From positions 1-52,193 of the IMG/VR virus record IMGVR_UViG_3300027754_000129: a DNA stretch of 52,193 nt; one strand, given 5' to 3'. Below the pieces are notes generated by a model. The model was not told the DNA's origin. It did not search any database and was given only the letters and a program-made list of their open reading frames with translations. Below, piece after piece: positions 7,716-15,501 of the stretch. Position 1 is the first letter of the stretch, and every line of letters begins with the position of its first letter. A program made the translations under genes and the position numbers. This DNA comes from a virus.

Positions 7716-7928
7716 ATGAAAAACAAAATAAGAGAAAAATTAGCAATATTGGTTGAGAATAAACCTTATGGTCAAGAAGGTATCAGCAAAAAAGTTGGTG
7801 AATTAACACTCCAGAAATAAAAATTAATTGCTCAAAGAGATGAGATTACCAAACAAATAAAACTAATAAACGCTGAGATTAATAAATGGAAGACAGAAAT
7901 ATCTCCTAATCAAATCTCAATGTTTTAA
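7716..7928 (+). pseudogene. Small coiled-coil gene interrupted by an in-frame TAA
   Basis: ATG 7716 opens a frame of 34 codons ending in TAA at 7818-7820 (…GELTLQK). The same frame then continues for 35 sense codons (KLIAQRDEITKQI…) to TAA at 7926-7928. Both halves are Lys/Glu/Ile-rich and join as one helical protein if the stop is ignored. A CAA-to-TAA change would explain it. The alternatives are a genuine 34-aa product or translational readthrough. Confidence 0.55.
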
Positions 7929-7937
7929 TTAAAAAAA

Positions 7938-7968
7938 TTGAAATCTATTTAAAAATTGTGTATATTTG
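7938..7968 (+). promoter_or_regulatory. Bacteroidota-type promoter
   Basis: TTG 7938-7940, 20-nt spacer, TATATTTG 7961-7968. The leader (7969-8048) contains a short GGTT…AACC hairpin (about 7990-8012) ahead of the lipoprotein gene. Confidence 0.8.
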
Positions 7969-8048
7969 CATTTCTTAAATATTTATAAAAGGTTGTGGTT
8001 CCTTAAAAACCAACAAATAATTTTTATTAATTTTAAAAAACAAAAAAG

Positions 8049-8219
8049 ATGAAAAAAACAATTTTAGCAATTGGGTTAATGGTAGCGCTAGCTTCATGTG
8101 GTTCTGTTGCGGAACACGAAGGTCCTGCGGTTGATACTACTGCTGTAGTTGCTGTTGATTCAGCTGCTGTTGTTATTGCTGATTCTACTGCTGTAGATTC
8201 TGCTAACATAGCAAAATAA
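8049..8219 (+). CDS. Small lipoprotein, 56 aa
   Basis: Signal peptide MKKTILAIGLMVALASC with lipobox LASC (Cys17). The mature part is short and very low in complexity, with repeated AVDSA/ADSTAVDSA units (Ala, Val, Asp, Ser, Thr only), so it is probably an extended, disordered surface or periplasmic tether. It has its own promoter and terminator. A role in superinfection exclusion or envelope modification is possible for phage lipoproteins but is only a guess. Confidence 0.8.
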   Translation: MKKTILAIGLMVALASCGSVAEHEGPAVDTTAVVAVDSAAVVIADSTAVDSANIAK

Positions 8220-8224
8220 TTATT

Positions 8225-8258
8225 AATAAGTAGTGTGTTAATTCGCACTACTTATTTT
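8225..8258 (+). terminator. Intrinsic terminator
   Basis: ATAAGTAGTGTG and CGCACTACTTAT pair (one G-T) around loop TTAATT, followed by TTTT. Confidence 0.92.
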
Positions 8259-8324
8259 TAATAAAATAAAAATCAAATAAATAATTCTGTTATTTGATTA
8301 TACTTAAATAAACCAATATGGATA

Positions 8325-9125
8325 GTGACGAACATAATAGACAGAAAAGTATTAGGAACAGTTTGTCTAATAATTGCAACTTTTCTAAACCCATTTGGGT
8401 TCGACATATTGGTTTTCAAACTGACAGAATTAACAAACAATTATTGGAGTACAATGTACATTCTTTATGGATTGGCATTGGTATCTTTTTCTTTATCTTA
8501 TCTATTCTTTAAGTTAAACAAAAAAATAATTGGAAATACGCTAGTAACAATAGCAATGTTTTTAAACCCACTGGGTTATGATTTAGTGTTATATTCTATT
8601 ACTTTATTGACCAATAACTATTGGATAACAATAAGTATTATGTATGTCTTATCAGCGATATTTTTTGGTTTATTCATTTTTTTATATGGGTTAAACCCTA
8701 TAAAACAAACACATAATAAAATAAAAGCAAACTTTAATAAAATGGGAAAAACGTTTGATGAGTTATATAATGACTTTTTTAATAAAGGTGGTGATAAAAA
8801 GAGTAGAAAGATTGATTCGTTAAGAACTAAAATAACTGACTCTAGTGATGTTGAAAAAGAGATTAAAGATTTGGGTAAACCAGATAAGATTGATTTCTAT
8901 AATGATGGGCATTTGTTTTTTGAGAAAAGAATATGGCATACTAAAAATGGTGATATCGTTAAAATAATTGTAAGTGATGAACCAACATTAAACATGTTAT
9001 CGTTTAAAGAAAAATCATTAGATGAAAAATTAGCAGATGCTGTTGAGAATGAAAATTATGAAAAGGCGTGTCATTTACGTGATTTAATTAACATAGAAAA
9101 GACTAAGAAAATTAAAAAAAGTTAA
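8325..9125 (+). CDS. Membrane protein with duplicated TM hairpin and C-terminal UVR motif, 266 aa
   Basis: The frame starts at GTG 8325. The first half holds four hydrophobic segments arranged as two similar repeats of about 57 residues (…IATFLNPFGFDILVF…TNNYW and …IAMFLNPLGYDLVLY…TNNYW), an internal duplication. The soluble C-terminal half ends with DEKLADAVENENYEKACHL, a UvrB/UvrC-type UVR motif that in ClpC/McsA/UvrB mediates protein-protein contacts. It has no other nuclease or protease domain. The function is unknown; a membrane-tethered adaptor is one possibility. Its end overlaps by 4 bases with the opposite-strand HNH gene. Confidence 0.75.
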   Translation: MTNIIDRKVLGTVCLIIATFLNPFGFDILVFKLTELTNNYWSTMYILYGLALVSFSLSYLFFKLNKKIIGNTLVTIAMFLNPLGYDLVLYSITLLTNNYWITISIMYVLSAIFFGLFIFLYGLNPIKQTHNKIKANFNKMGKTFDELYNDFFNKGGDKKSRKIDSLRTKITDSSDVEKEIKDLGKPDKIDFYNDGHLFFEKRIWHTKNGDIVKIIVSDEPTLNMLSFKEKSLDEKLADAVENENYEKACHLRDLINIEKTKKIKKS

Positions 9126-9526
9126 TTATCTTTTTTAATGACACGATTTACATAACCACATAATGGTTGAAAATTGGTGTAATGGTTAAGCCTAATAATA
9201 TCGTCTTGAGTAATAGCATTAACTAGTGGTTCTATATGGTCAATATCCCAACCATAGTTAATAGTACCATTATACAGTCCTTTATTTTCCCATGTCATCC
9301 ATACTTGACCATTTTCGGTTAAATTATTAGGTGATGACCATTGTTTTTCTAAATGAATCTTAAATTCTTCAAAAGAGCACCCAAGTATTTCTTGTGTTTT
9401 GCTAGTTTTTTTATAACCATTACGTGTAAAACTATTACCAATTAATGTTCTAATTCTAATAGATAAACCAAATAATATATCAATACATTTACGATTTTTC
9501 ACGTATTCTTTTTGTTTTTTATTCAT
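9122..9526 (-). CDS. HNH homing endonuclease, about 134 aa
   Basis: The start MNKKQKEYVK (CAT 9524-9526) is preferred; the frame can extend to 9550. WDIDHIEPL and the later LNHYTNFQPLCGYVNR form the HNH site (D-H … N … H/N). It is a clear paralogue of the - strand gene at 23711-24322: both share ILGCSFEEFK and end in YVNR..K+DN. Its position in opposite orientation, wedged between two genes, marks it as a free-standing mobile endonuclease. Confidence 0.87.
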   Translation of the reverse strand: MNKKQKEYVKNRKCIDILFGLSIRIRTLIGNSFTRNGYKKTSKTQEILGCSFEEFKIHLEKQWSSPNNLTENGQVWMTWENKGLYNGTINYGWDIDHIEPLVNAITQDDIIRLNHYTNFQPLCGYVNRVIKKDN

Positions 9527-9548
9527 ATTTATAATAAAAATAGATATC

Positions 9549-10934
9549 ATGATAAAAAAATTGTTGAATGAGTCATTATTAAGCGTTTATAGGAATGAAA
9601 AATTAAATGAAGGGGCAAAAGACCACCCAGATGCAATAGCTTCTTGTGTGTCTCCTGAGCAATTAGCAAAAGAAATGAATGCTGAATTAAATAGGAAACA
9701 AACTGGTGAAAAAGAAAGAGTTGCCTTGGGAACAAAAAAGGTAATATATCATCAAAAACATATAGAAAATTATTTAACTAAAGTTGATGGTGAGTATGAT
9801 GTTTTCAGATTAAATCCACCAGAAAAAACAAGTACTGGTAAAATAAGCAAAAAACCTAGGAAAGTTAATTATAATCTTATTATAGGTTCATATAATAAAG
9901 AGTTAGGGTTTATACCTAGCGAAGCTGGTTTGAAACTTGGATATGTAAGTGGTGAAAACACTCCTACAGATACTGCAATGGCTGAAACAGCTGTTTTAAA
10001 TGTTGAAAAGTTTAAAAACTTAATAAGTAAAGAACCTAGTAAGATATTTGATAGAAACCCTAAAATGGAGAAAAGTGATAAAGGAAGAAATCAATATACT
10101 ATAAACACTGGACTACCAGCAATAAAAGGAATCATTTTTGATGAAGATGATAATGAATTCAAACATATAAACACATGTCCAGGTGCTGGTGAATGTCAAT
10201 TGGTGTGTTACGCTAGAGGTGGTTTTTATGGTATGAACGATGGTAAGATTATAAAATTAATTAGACGACTTAATCTGCTTTGGAATAATCCTAAACGTTA
10301 TTATCAATTAGTTATGGAAGAGTTAATTAGTGCTGCTAGTTCAAAACAAACACCTAAAGCATCATGGGATTTTAATGATATTGATGATGTTACTACTAAA
10401 AATGAAGGTCCACAATTAGTTATAAGATGGAATGATGCTGGTGATTTTTTTGATGAAACATATTTTAAAATAGCTATGTCTGCAACAAAACAATTAGTTA
10501 AGTTAGGGTATGATGTTAAATCTTATGCATATACCAAACAAGCAAAATATATAGATTTAGCTGGTGAAACTATGGTTATGAATTTTTCTAAAGGGTCTAT
10601 ATCTAGTGAATTAGAAAAAGTTGATTTAGAAAAAGTTAAATTTTCAGATATAGTACCAGAAGATTTATTCAAACAAGTATTCGTTTATAAAGGGCCACAT
10701 ATACAAGTAGATAATGATGACTTACCAATTTTCAAACAAGGTGGAAAAGAATTATTAAGACAACTAATGGCAAAAGAATATAATATTCCGATTGATAGGT
10801 TAAAGTATCAATATGAATTACCACCAAAAGAAAGTGATAAATTTAAATATGATGTAATTGTGTTGCCTAAAGGGGATAGTGACATAAGTGCTCAAAGAAA
10901 TGACGTACATAAAACATTTTTATTAGTACATTAA
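9549..10934 (+). CDS. GP88-like protein with Cys cluster, 461 aa
   Basis: Central motif CPGAGECQLVCYARGGFYG (residues about 215-233) matches the C-x5-C-x3-CYA cluster of the phage/plasmid GP88 family (mycobacteriophage gp88-like), thought to bind a metal or iron-sulfur centre. The conserved WNDAGDFFD and SYAYTKQ segments follow. The N-terminus (MIKKLLNESLLSVYRNEKLNEG) is an extra amphipathic leader ending in LNEG that resembles capsid-targeting peptides. The biochemical activity is unknown. The gene ends at a strong bidirectional terminator. Confidence 0.72.
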   Translation: MIKKLLNESLLSVYRNEKLNEGAKDHPDAIASCVSPEQLAKEMNAELNRKQTGEKERVALGTKKVIYHQKHIENYLTKVDGEYDVFRLNPPEKTSTGKISKKPRKVNYNLIIGSYNKELGFIPSEAGLKLGYVSGENTPTDTAMAETAVLNVEKFKNLISKEPSKIFDRNPKMEKSDKGRNQYTINTGLPAIKGIIFDEDDNEFKHINTCPGAGECQLVCYARGGFYGMNDGKIIKLIRRLNLLWNNPKRYYQLVMEELISAASSKQTPKASWDFNDIDDVTTKNEGPQLVIRWNDAGDFFDETYFKIAMSATKQLVKLGYDVKSYAYTKQAKYIDLAGETMVMNFSKGSISSELEKVDLEKVKFSDIVPEDLFKQVFVYKGPHIQVDNDDLPIFKQGGKELLRQLMAKEYNIPIDRLKYQYELPPKESDKFKYDVIVLPKGDSDISAQRNDVHKTFLLVH

Positions 10935-10935
10935 T

Positions 10936-10966
10936 AAAAAAAGGAGCCATTGAGCTCCTTTTTTAT
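10936..10966. terminator. Bidirectional terminator between convergent genes
   Basis: AAAAAAGGAGC (10937-10947) and GCTCCTTTTTT (10954-10964) around loop CATTGA. Read on either strand it is a GC-containing stem followed by a T run, so it ends both the GP88-like gene and the opposite-strand gene at 10968-11105. Confidence 0.9.
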
Positions 10967-10967
10967 T

Positions 10968-11105
10968 TCATCCTTGTCCTCTATTCAATTTTTTATAATT
11001 TTTAGAAGTTTTTAAATTAGACGTTGTTTTCTTTGAGTGAACATTCGGTCTTTTTTTGCTAGCCTTTTTTAATCTAGTCCCTGTTGTAGATGTTTGTTTT
11101 GCCAT
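10968..11105 (-). CDS. Small, highly basic phage protein, 45 aa
   Basis: Reading from CAT 11103-11105 the product is MAKQTSTTGTRLKKASKKRP followed by NVHSKKTTSNLKTSKNYKK and a C-terminal GQG. I recall this (K/R)RP-x-V-H-S/A-K…SKNYKK…GQG pattern from small conserved proteins in many large phages. About a third of the residues are Lys/Arg, so nucleic-acid binding or DNA packaging/condensation is plausible. It is one of very few - strand genes here that is not an endonuclease or lipoprotein. Confidence 0.75.
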   Translation of the reverse strand: MAKQTSTTGTRLKKASKKRPNVHSKKTTSNLKTSKNYKKLNRGQG

Positions 11106-11128
11106 AATAACTTTTTCCTTATAAATAC

Positions 11129-11159
11129 TTGTATTTTAAAATTTTTAGTGGTATATTTG
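11129..11159 (+). promoter_or_regulatory. Bacteroidota-type promoter
   Basis: TTG 11129-11131, 20-nt spacer, TATATTTG 11152-11159; ATG follows at 11176. Confidence 0.8.
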
Positions 11160-11175
11160 TTAAAAATTAAATGTT

Positions 11176-11430
11176 ATGCAAAATACAATCTACATTGATA
11201 TTAATACTGAAAGAGAAAGACAGGTTTTAATTGGTAAAGGACCTGACACTGAACAACCTGCGACACCAGAAGATGCTAAAGAGATGGTTGTTATAGATAT
11301 TGCTACCATATGTGAAGGTCTTTGTGAATTAATTCATGTAGCTGACCAGAACGGATATGGTTCAAAAGAAGACTTTGTTAGAGTATCAATCGAAAAATTA
11401 AATGCTTTATTAGTTGATAGCGATAAATAA
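11176..11430 (+). CDS. Hypothetical protein, 84 aa
   Basis: Compact, acidic product beginning MQNTIYIDINTERERQVLIG, with ITERERQ-like and PEDAKEMV segments that I recall from small phage proteins of unknown function. It probably has an alpha/beta fold. It is the first gene behind a clear promoter. Confidence 0.75.
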   Translation: MQNTIYIDINTERERQVLIGKGPDTEQPATPEDAKEMVVIDIATICEGLCELIHVADQNGYGSKEDFVRVSIEKLNALLVDSDK

Positions 11431-11504
11431 TTTATTGATTAATTTTTTTAATTTAAATGTAATTATGGATTAGATTAGTTATATTTATAATTAAAAAAAA
11501 GAGT

Positions 11505-11972
11505 ATGGAATTAGTTACAACTTATTTATGTAAAACTAGTGATATAGGTGTTCATTCTAATATGTTTGGCGGTAATTTGGTTTCATTGATTGACCAAAGC
11601 AGTGCAGCATATGCTGCACAAATATGTGACTCGCCTAGAATGGTTACTTTATCTATTAGTGAAATGTTTTTTAAAAAACCGATTAAGGTCGGTAATATTA
11701 TCAAAATATATGCCAATGTGGTTAAGTTTGGTAATACTTCAATAACTCTTTATATTGAATTAAGAAAACATAACGTATATACAGGTGAACAAGAAGTTGC
11801 AATGAGCACGACTATCGTATTTGTTAGAATAGATGATGAGGGTAGACCCATTCCTATATCTGAAAAAGTTAAAGATAGATATTTTAGTCGTGTTAAAAAG
11901 TTTGGTAAGGGTTTGCTAAGTATGGAAGAAAAAAAAACAGAAACTTATGAGCAAGCCGAATCCAAAAATTAA
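11505..11972 (+). CDS. Acyl-CoA thioesterase-like hotdog protein, 155 aa
   Basis: DIGVHSNMFGGNLVSLIDQSS at residues about 13-33 is the hotdog-fold signature of the YciA/BACH acyl-CoA hydrolase family (usually D-x-N-x-x-G-x-x-x-GG-x-x-x-x-x-x-D). The later VGNIIKIYANVVKFGNTSI and AMSTTIVFVRID strands complete the fold. It would hydrolyse acyl-CoA in the cytoplasm. Such a gene is rare in phages and probably host-derived; a membrane-lipid or acyl-signal role is inference. The C-terminus overlaps the next gene by 26 bases in a different frame. Confidence 0.82.
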   Translation: MELVTTYLCKTSDIGVHSNMFGGNLVSLIDQSSAAYAAQICDSPRMVTLSISEMFFKKPIKVGNIIKIYANVVKFGNTSITLYIELRKHNVYTGEQEVAMSTTIVFVRIDDEGRPIPISEKVKDRYFSRVKKFGKGLLSMEEKKTETYEQAESKN

Positions 11973-12183
11973 ATTTAATGGGGGTAACCCAGTTGCTATA
12001 TGCAATAGATGTAGCGTAATTATGTGCTACGTTAATTGTGGTGAAAATTCTGGTGAATTTTGTAAAATTATAGATATAAATCAAGTTAACGGTGTCGATG
12101 TGATATCAACACCTATAGGTAAAAAACCACCAGCATTTTGTAATAGCTGTAATGAATTATTAAACTACTCACTAAATGAATAA
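11947..12183 (+). CDS. Zinc-ribbon protein, 78 aa
   Basis: Residues 8-28 (IKFNGGNPVAICNRCSVIMC) contain a C-x-x-C knuckle and a second CNSC pair near residue 66, giving a four-Cys zinc site. The GG-x-x-A-x-LCNxC opening is shared with the proteins at 38511 and 41201. It starts inside the thioesterase gene and overlaps the next gene by 8 bases. The function is unknown. Confidence 0.75.
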   Translation: MSKPNPKIKFNGGNPVAICNRCSVIMCYVNCGENSGEFCKIIDINQVNGVDVISTPIGKKPPAFCNSCNELLNYSLNE

Positions 12184-12376
12184 TGAAAAGAAACCAGAAC
12201 AAATAGCTGCTGAGGAAAAAGCAATGGCTATTATTAAATCTTGCACTATGTGTGAGCATTTTAAAAATGCAACACAATATATTGAATTATTTAATAAACA
12301 GTTTAAAGATGTTGATGCTTATTATGTATTAACTTTCGAGTTAGAAGAAAAAAGAAAAGAATTAAATTGTAGGTGA
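12176..12376 (+). CDS. Hypothetical helical protein, 66 aa
   Basis: Starts within the preceding gene's last codons (overlap 12176-12183). The product is mostly helical with one C-x-x-C (SCTMCEHF, residues 22-29) and a charged C-terminal helix. No family recognised. It is translationally coupled to the zinc-ribbon gene and lies just upstream of the DHFR gene. Confidence 0.65.
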   Translation: MNNEKKPEQIAAEEKAMAIIKSCTMCEHFKNATQYIELFNKQFKDVDAYYVLTFELEEKRKELNCR

Positions 12377-12409
12377 TTACACTTATTAATAAAACAAAAA
12401 ATAGTTTTA

Positions 12410-12910
12410 ATGATTAATATAATAGTTGCAGCATCCACCAATATGGTTATTGGTAAAAATGTCGATTTGCCATGGAATTTACCGTCTGATTTAAAATACT
12501 TCAAAAAAATAACAGAAGGTAAAAGAGTTATCATGGGTAAGAACACATGGAATAGCCTTCCAGAAAAGTTTAGACCACTTCCAAACAGAGAAAATATTGT
12601 TGTTAGCAAAACCAGTAATGGTATGGAATTAAAAGGCGCTTTAGTTGTTGATGATTTAGATGTTATCTTAAAAACGTTTAGCGAATCAAATGAAGATACT
12701 TTTGTTATTGGTGGTGCTCAAATATATAAAGAAGCATTTAAATATGCTCAAAGGCTATATCTAACCCAAATTTATAGCTATGTTGATGGTGATGCTTACT
12801 TAGAAGGTTTAGACCCTATTGATTGGACACTAATCAGTACTAGTGATGTGAAAGTAGAAAACGGTTATAAATTTAGATTCGAAGTATATCAAAAAAAAGT
12901 TGCGATTTAA
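12410..12910 (+). CDS. folA: Dihydrofolate reductase, 166 aa
   Basis: Full-length DHFR: NIIVAASTNMVIGKN at the N-terminus, the substrate-site segment DLPWNLPSDLKYFKK with the acidic Asp, the NADPH loop VIMGKNTWNSLP, and FVIGGAQIY. The length is typical of bacterial enzymes (about 160 aa). It reduces dihydrofolate to tetrahydrofolate, feeding thymidylate synthesis. With dCMP deaminase (16092) and PRPP synthetase (17733) it points to phage control of the dNTP pool; no thymidylate synthase is visible in the window. Confidence 0.95.
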   Translation: MINIIVAASTNMVIGKNVDLPWNLPSDLKYFKKITEGKRVIMGKNTWNSLPEKFRPLPNRENIVVSKTSNGMELKGALVVDDLDVILKTFSESNEDTFVIGGAQIYKEAFKYAQRLYLTQIYSYVDGDAYLEGLDPIDWTLISTSDVKVENGYKFRFEVYQKKVAI

Positions 12911-12930
12911 AAAACATTATTGTATCTTTG
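12900..12930 (+). promoter_or_regulatory. Bacteroidota-type promoter
   Basis: TTG 12900-12902 (inside the end of folA), 20-nt spacer, TATCTTTG 12923-12930; gene start at 12949. Confidence 0.75.
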
Positions 12931-12948
12931 CTTTATATTAATTAGTAA

Positions 12949-13263
12949 ATGACAGTAGAAAGAAAAAAAGCCGAGTTAAAACCTGTTAATAAGTTAGAAC
13001 CTAAAAAAAGAACACTGGAACCTGAAAAGATAATTGTTCCAGAGCAACAAATCGTTGAAGAAATCATACAAGAAATTGAAGTTAAAGAAATAAAACCAAA
13101 GGTTAAAGCCATTGAGCATAAATATGTTAGGTTATCAATGGATGCTAAGATGGATGAGCGAAAAGATTTTGTTGAAAAGGTTAAGAATGGTGAGTTACGA
13201 TTTGCGTATTATGCGATAGACAATGATAAGGGATATCATTATTACATAGTAATTAAAAAATAA
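12949..13263 (+). CDS. Hypothetical protein with charged N-terminus, 104 aa
   Basis: The first 55 residues are a Lys/Glu/Pro/Ile-rich low-complexity stretch (EEIIQEIEVKEIKPKV), probably disordered or coiled. The second half (LSMDAKMDERKDFVEKVKNG…YYAIDNDKGYHYYIVIKK) looks like a small folded alpha/beta domain. No match is recognised. It heads the operon that contains the AAA ATPase at 13896. Confidence 0.72.
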   Translation: MTVERKKAELKPVNKLEPKKRTLEPEKIIVPEQQIVEEIIQEIEVKEIKPKVKAIEHKYVRLSMDAKMDERKDFVEKVKNGELRFAYYAIDNDKGYHYYIVIKK

Positions 13264-13280
13264 ACAAATAAAATTAAATT

Positions 13281-13871
13281 ATGAAGTTAGAACAAGTACA
13301 CAATAAATTAGATGAGCTACTTAAAAACCCTAAATCTAAAAATTTTTTAAATCACCTTGTTAAAAGTTATTTACCAGTAACTAACACTAAAAAAGTTATG
13401 GTAAAGCCAAGTTCTGATTTTAAATGTGCTATTAGTGGTGTTGATTTAATATCTGTTAATGAGATTATTGATGAACTTAATGTTATTAATTCTAAAACTA
13501 AACCAGACACTAATTTAACGCCATCAATTAAAACTACTTTTGATGAGAATGGTGATTTTACAATTGAAACATTAGAGATAATTGGTGATAAAAAAATTGG
13601 TGTTACAGGTAAAGATACTAGAACCTATATGTCAATACAAACTTGCCAAGAATTTTTTAAATGGGTAACTATTAAAGTTCTTGAAGGTGATAAACACATT
13701 AATTGGTTAATGGCATCAATTAAACATTCTAATTCTGTTAAGAAACCAGAAGTTAAAAAAGAAGTTAAAAAAACGCCTGAAAAAAATGATGGAAGAGCAA
13801 AGTATCAAATTGGTGATTTGAATGATTCGTTATATAAGCTTAAAATTAAATTAGAAAAAGAAGGTAAATAA
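13281..13871 (+). CDS. Hypothetical protein, 196 aa
   Basis: Alpha/beta-looking protein without recognised motifs. A Lys/Pro-rich linker (KKPEVKKEVKKTPEK) near residues 153-167 joins a main domain to a short C-terminal helix (DLNDSLYKLKIKLEKEG). It sits directly before the AAA ATPase (25-base gap) and may be its partner or substrate adaptor, but that is based on position only. Confidence 0.75.
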   Translation: MKLEQVHNKLDELLKNPKSKNFLNHLVKSYLPVTNTKKVMVKPSSDFKCAISGVDLISVNEIIDELNVINSKTKPDTNLTPSIKTTFDENGDFTIETLEIIGDKKIGVTGKDTRTYMSIQTCQEFFKWVTIKVLEGDKHINWLMASIKHSNSVKKPEVKKEVKKTPEKNDGRAKYQIGDLNDSLYKLKIKLEKEGK

Positions 13872-13895
13872 ATTTAATAACTAATAATTAACAAT

Positions 13896-15206
13896 ATGTC
13901 AAAAAAAAATAAAACAGATGGAGTAGTTAGGGCATCAGATAGTCTAATAAAAAAAGAATTTATTGGTCTTACGATTGAGGAATTAAGAAACATGAATAAT
14001 ATTGACCTTAATGATGATTATGGTGATGATGATGATGACGATGATTATGTTTGTCAAAGTCACACAGAAGAAATAAGTTACATAGAATTTGCTATAATTA
14101 ATGCTTATCTTCATGATACCTTCAGAAATAAATCTAAACAAATCATCACAACTAATTATGGTCAAGTTGATGGTATTGGAAGGGTTAATTTTGGCGGTGC
14201 TTTTGACCTTACATCATCCTATTGGTTTTCTGTTAAATTTGATAATGATGACAATGAATACATAATACAAACCAAGATGTTTTTGGATAATAGAAACGAA
14301 CTTGTTAATCAATTACATATTAGCGCTAAAAAAGGCATGGTCATTTCAAAATTTGAAAATATGTACAAAAAGATTAAGAATATTTCTTTTAATAATTCAG
14401 AATACAAAGGTAAATGTGTTAAAGTTAAATTAAGAGAAGGAAGATTTAGAGGTATTGAAATTATTGACATTGAAGAGTCTAAAAATGAACTGATTTTAAA
14501 TGATGTACAATTAAAATTCATTGAGCATTTTATTAATCGTGTTGGTAGAGGTGGAAACGCTAGATACCTATTGAATGGTGAGCCTGGAACAGGTAAGACC
14601 GAAACGATACGAGAAATGGCTCGTAAACTTATACCTAATGTAACATTCATCATACCAGACTTTGAAAATACAGATGATTTGACTAGTATCATGGAAGCAT
14701 GTGAGATATTTGAAAACGCTGTTATTGTAATGGATGATATCGACTTATATCTAGGTTCACGTGACAATGGTAGTTATACTCGTTTATTAGGACAATTCTT
14801 ATCATTTTTTGATGGTGTTAAGAAACGTAAAATCAGTCTATTAGCGTCTACTAATGATAAAGGTTTGGTTGATAAAGCAGCTGAAAGACCAGGTAGGTTT
14901 AACTTTACATTAGATTATTCTTTCTTAGATGATAAACAAATTGTTAAAGTTTGTGATATTCATTTGCCTGAACAATGGAGAATAAAAGAAGTTTATGATG
15001 CGTTATCTGGTACTATAAACGGCAAGAAGGTTAAGATTACTGGTGCGTTTATTGCGAACTTAGCTGATAATATAAGAGAAATGTCAGAGGATGATTCTGA
15101 ATGGGGTGTTTCTGATACTATAAGCCTTATAAATGAATCATACAAAGGGTTTTACTCATCACAAGTTGAAAAAGAAAAACAAACAATTGGATTTAATTTA
15201 AAATAA
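13896..15206 (+). CDS. AAA+ ATPase, 436 aa
   Basis: Walker A GEPGTGKT (about residues 228-235), Walker B VIVMDDIDLY, sensor 1 LLASTND, and an arginine-finger region AAERPGRF, as in Cdc48/FtsH-type AAA domains. An Asp-rich tract (DDYGDDDDDDDYV) lies near residues 38-50, and the rest of the first 200 residues form an unrecognised substrate domain. No protease or helicase domain is fused. It may be an unfoldase or remodeller acting on phage or host complexes. Confidence 0.85.
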   Translation: MSKKNKTDGVVRASDSLIKKEFIGLTIEELRNMNNIDLNDDYGDDDDDDDYVCQSHTEEISYIEFAIINAYLHDTFRNKSKQIITTNYGQVDGIGRVNFGGAFDLTSSYWFSVKFDNDDNEYIIQTKMFLDNRNELVNQLHISAKKGMVISKFENMYKKIKNISFNNSEYKGKCVKVKLREGRFRGIEIIDIEESKNELILNDVQLKFIEHFINRVGRGGNARYLLNGEPGTGKTETIREMARKLIPNVTFIIPDFENTDDLTSIMEACEIFENAVIVMDDIDLYLGSRDNGSYTRLLGQFLSFFDGVKKRKISLLASTNDKGLVDKAAERPGRFNFTLDYSFLDDKQIVKVCDIHLPEQWRIKEVYDALSGTINGKKVKITGAFIANLADNIREMSEDDSEWGVSDTISLINESYKGFYSSQVEKEKQTIGFNLK

Positions 15207-15207
15207 C

Positions 15208-15501
15208 ATGAAAAAATTATTATTTGCTCTTATATTATTTACATCTTGCGATAAAGATGTTATAAAAGGTTGTATTAGATGTGAACAACAAAAGTATTTG
15301 TTACTAAATGGTTATACAGAATATGTTTATGATGGTGAATATCCAAAAATTAGTGAAGGTTGTGATAAAACAGCTCAACAATTGGTTGATACTATAGCAC
15401 ATATACCAACAGTTGTCTTAAATAGGTCATACGAGAGATATGAATTAGATTCCACAACGTTAAAGATGTATAAAATAACCACTAGATGTTATGAAAAATA
15501 A
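15208..15501 (+). CDS. Lipoprotein, 97 aa
   Basis: MKKLLFALILFTSC is a lipoprotein signal peptide with lipobox FTSC. The mature domain has four further cysteines (GCIRC, SEGC, TTRC), suggesting disulfides in the periplasm. The gene starts one base after the AAA ATPase stop and overlaps the next secreted-protein gene by 11 bases, so the two exported proteins are likely produced together. Confidence 0.78.
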   Translation: MKKLLFALILFTSCDKDVIKGCIRCEQQKYLLLNGYTEYVYDGEYPKISEGCDKTAQQLVDTIAHIPTVVLNRSYERYELDSTTLKMYKITTRCYEK

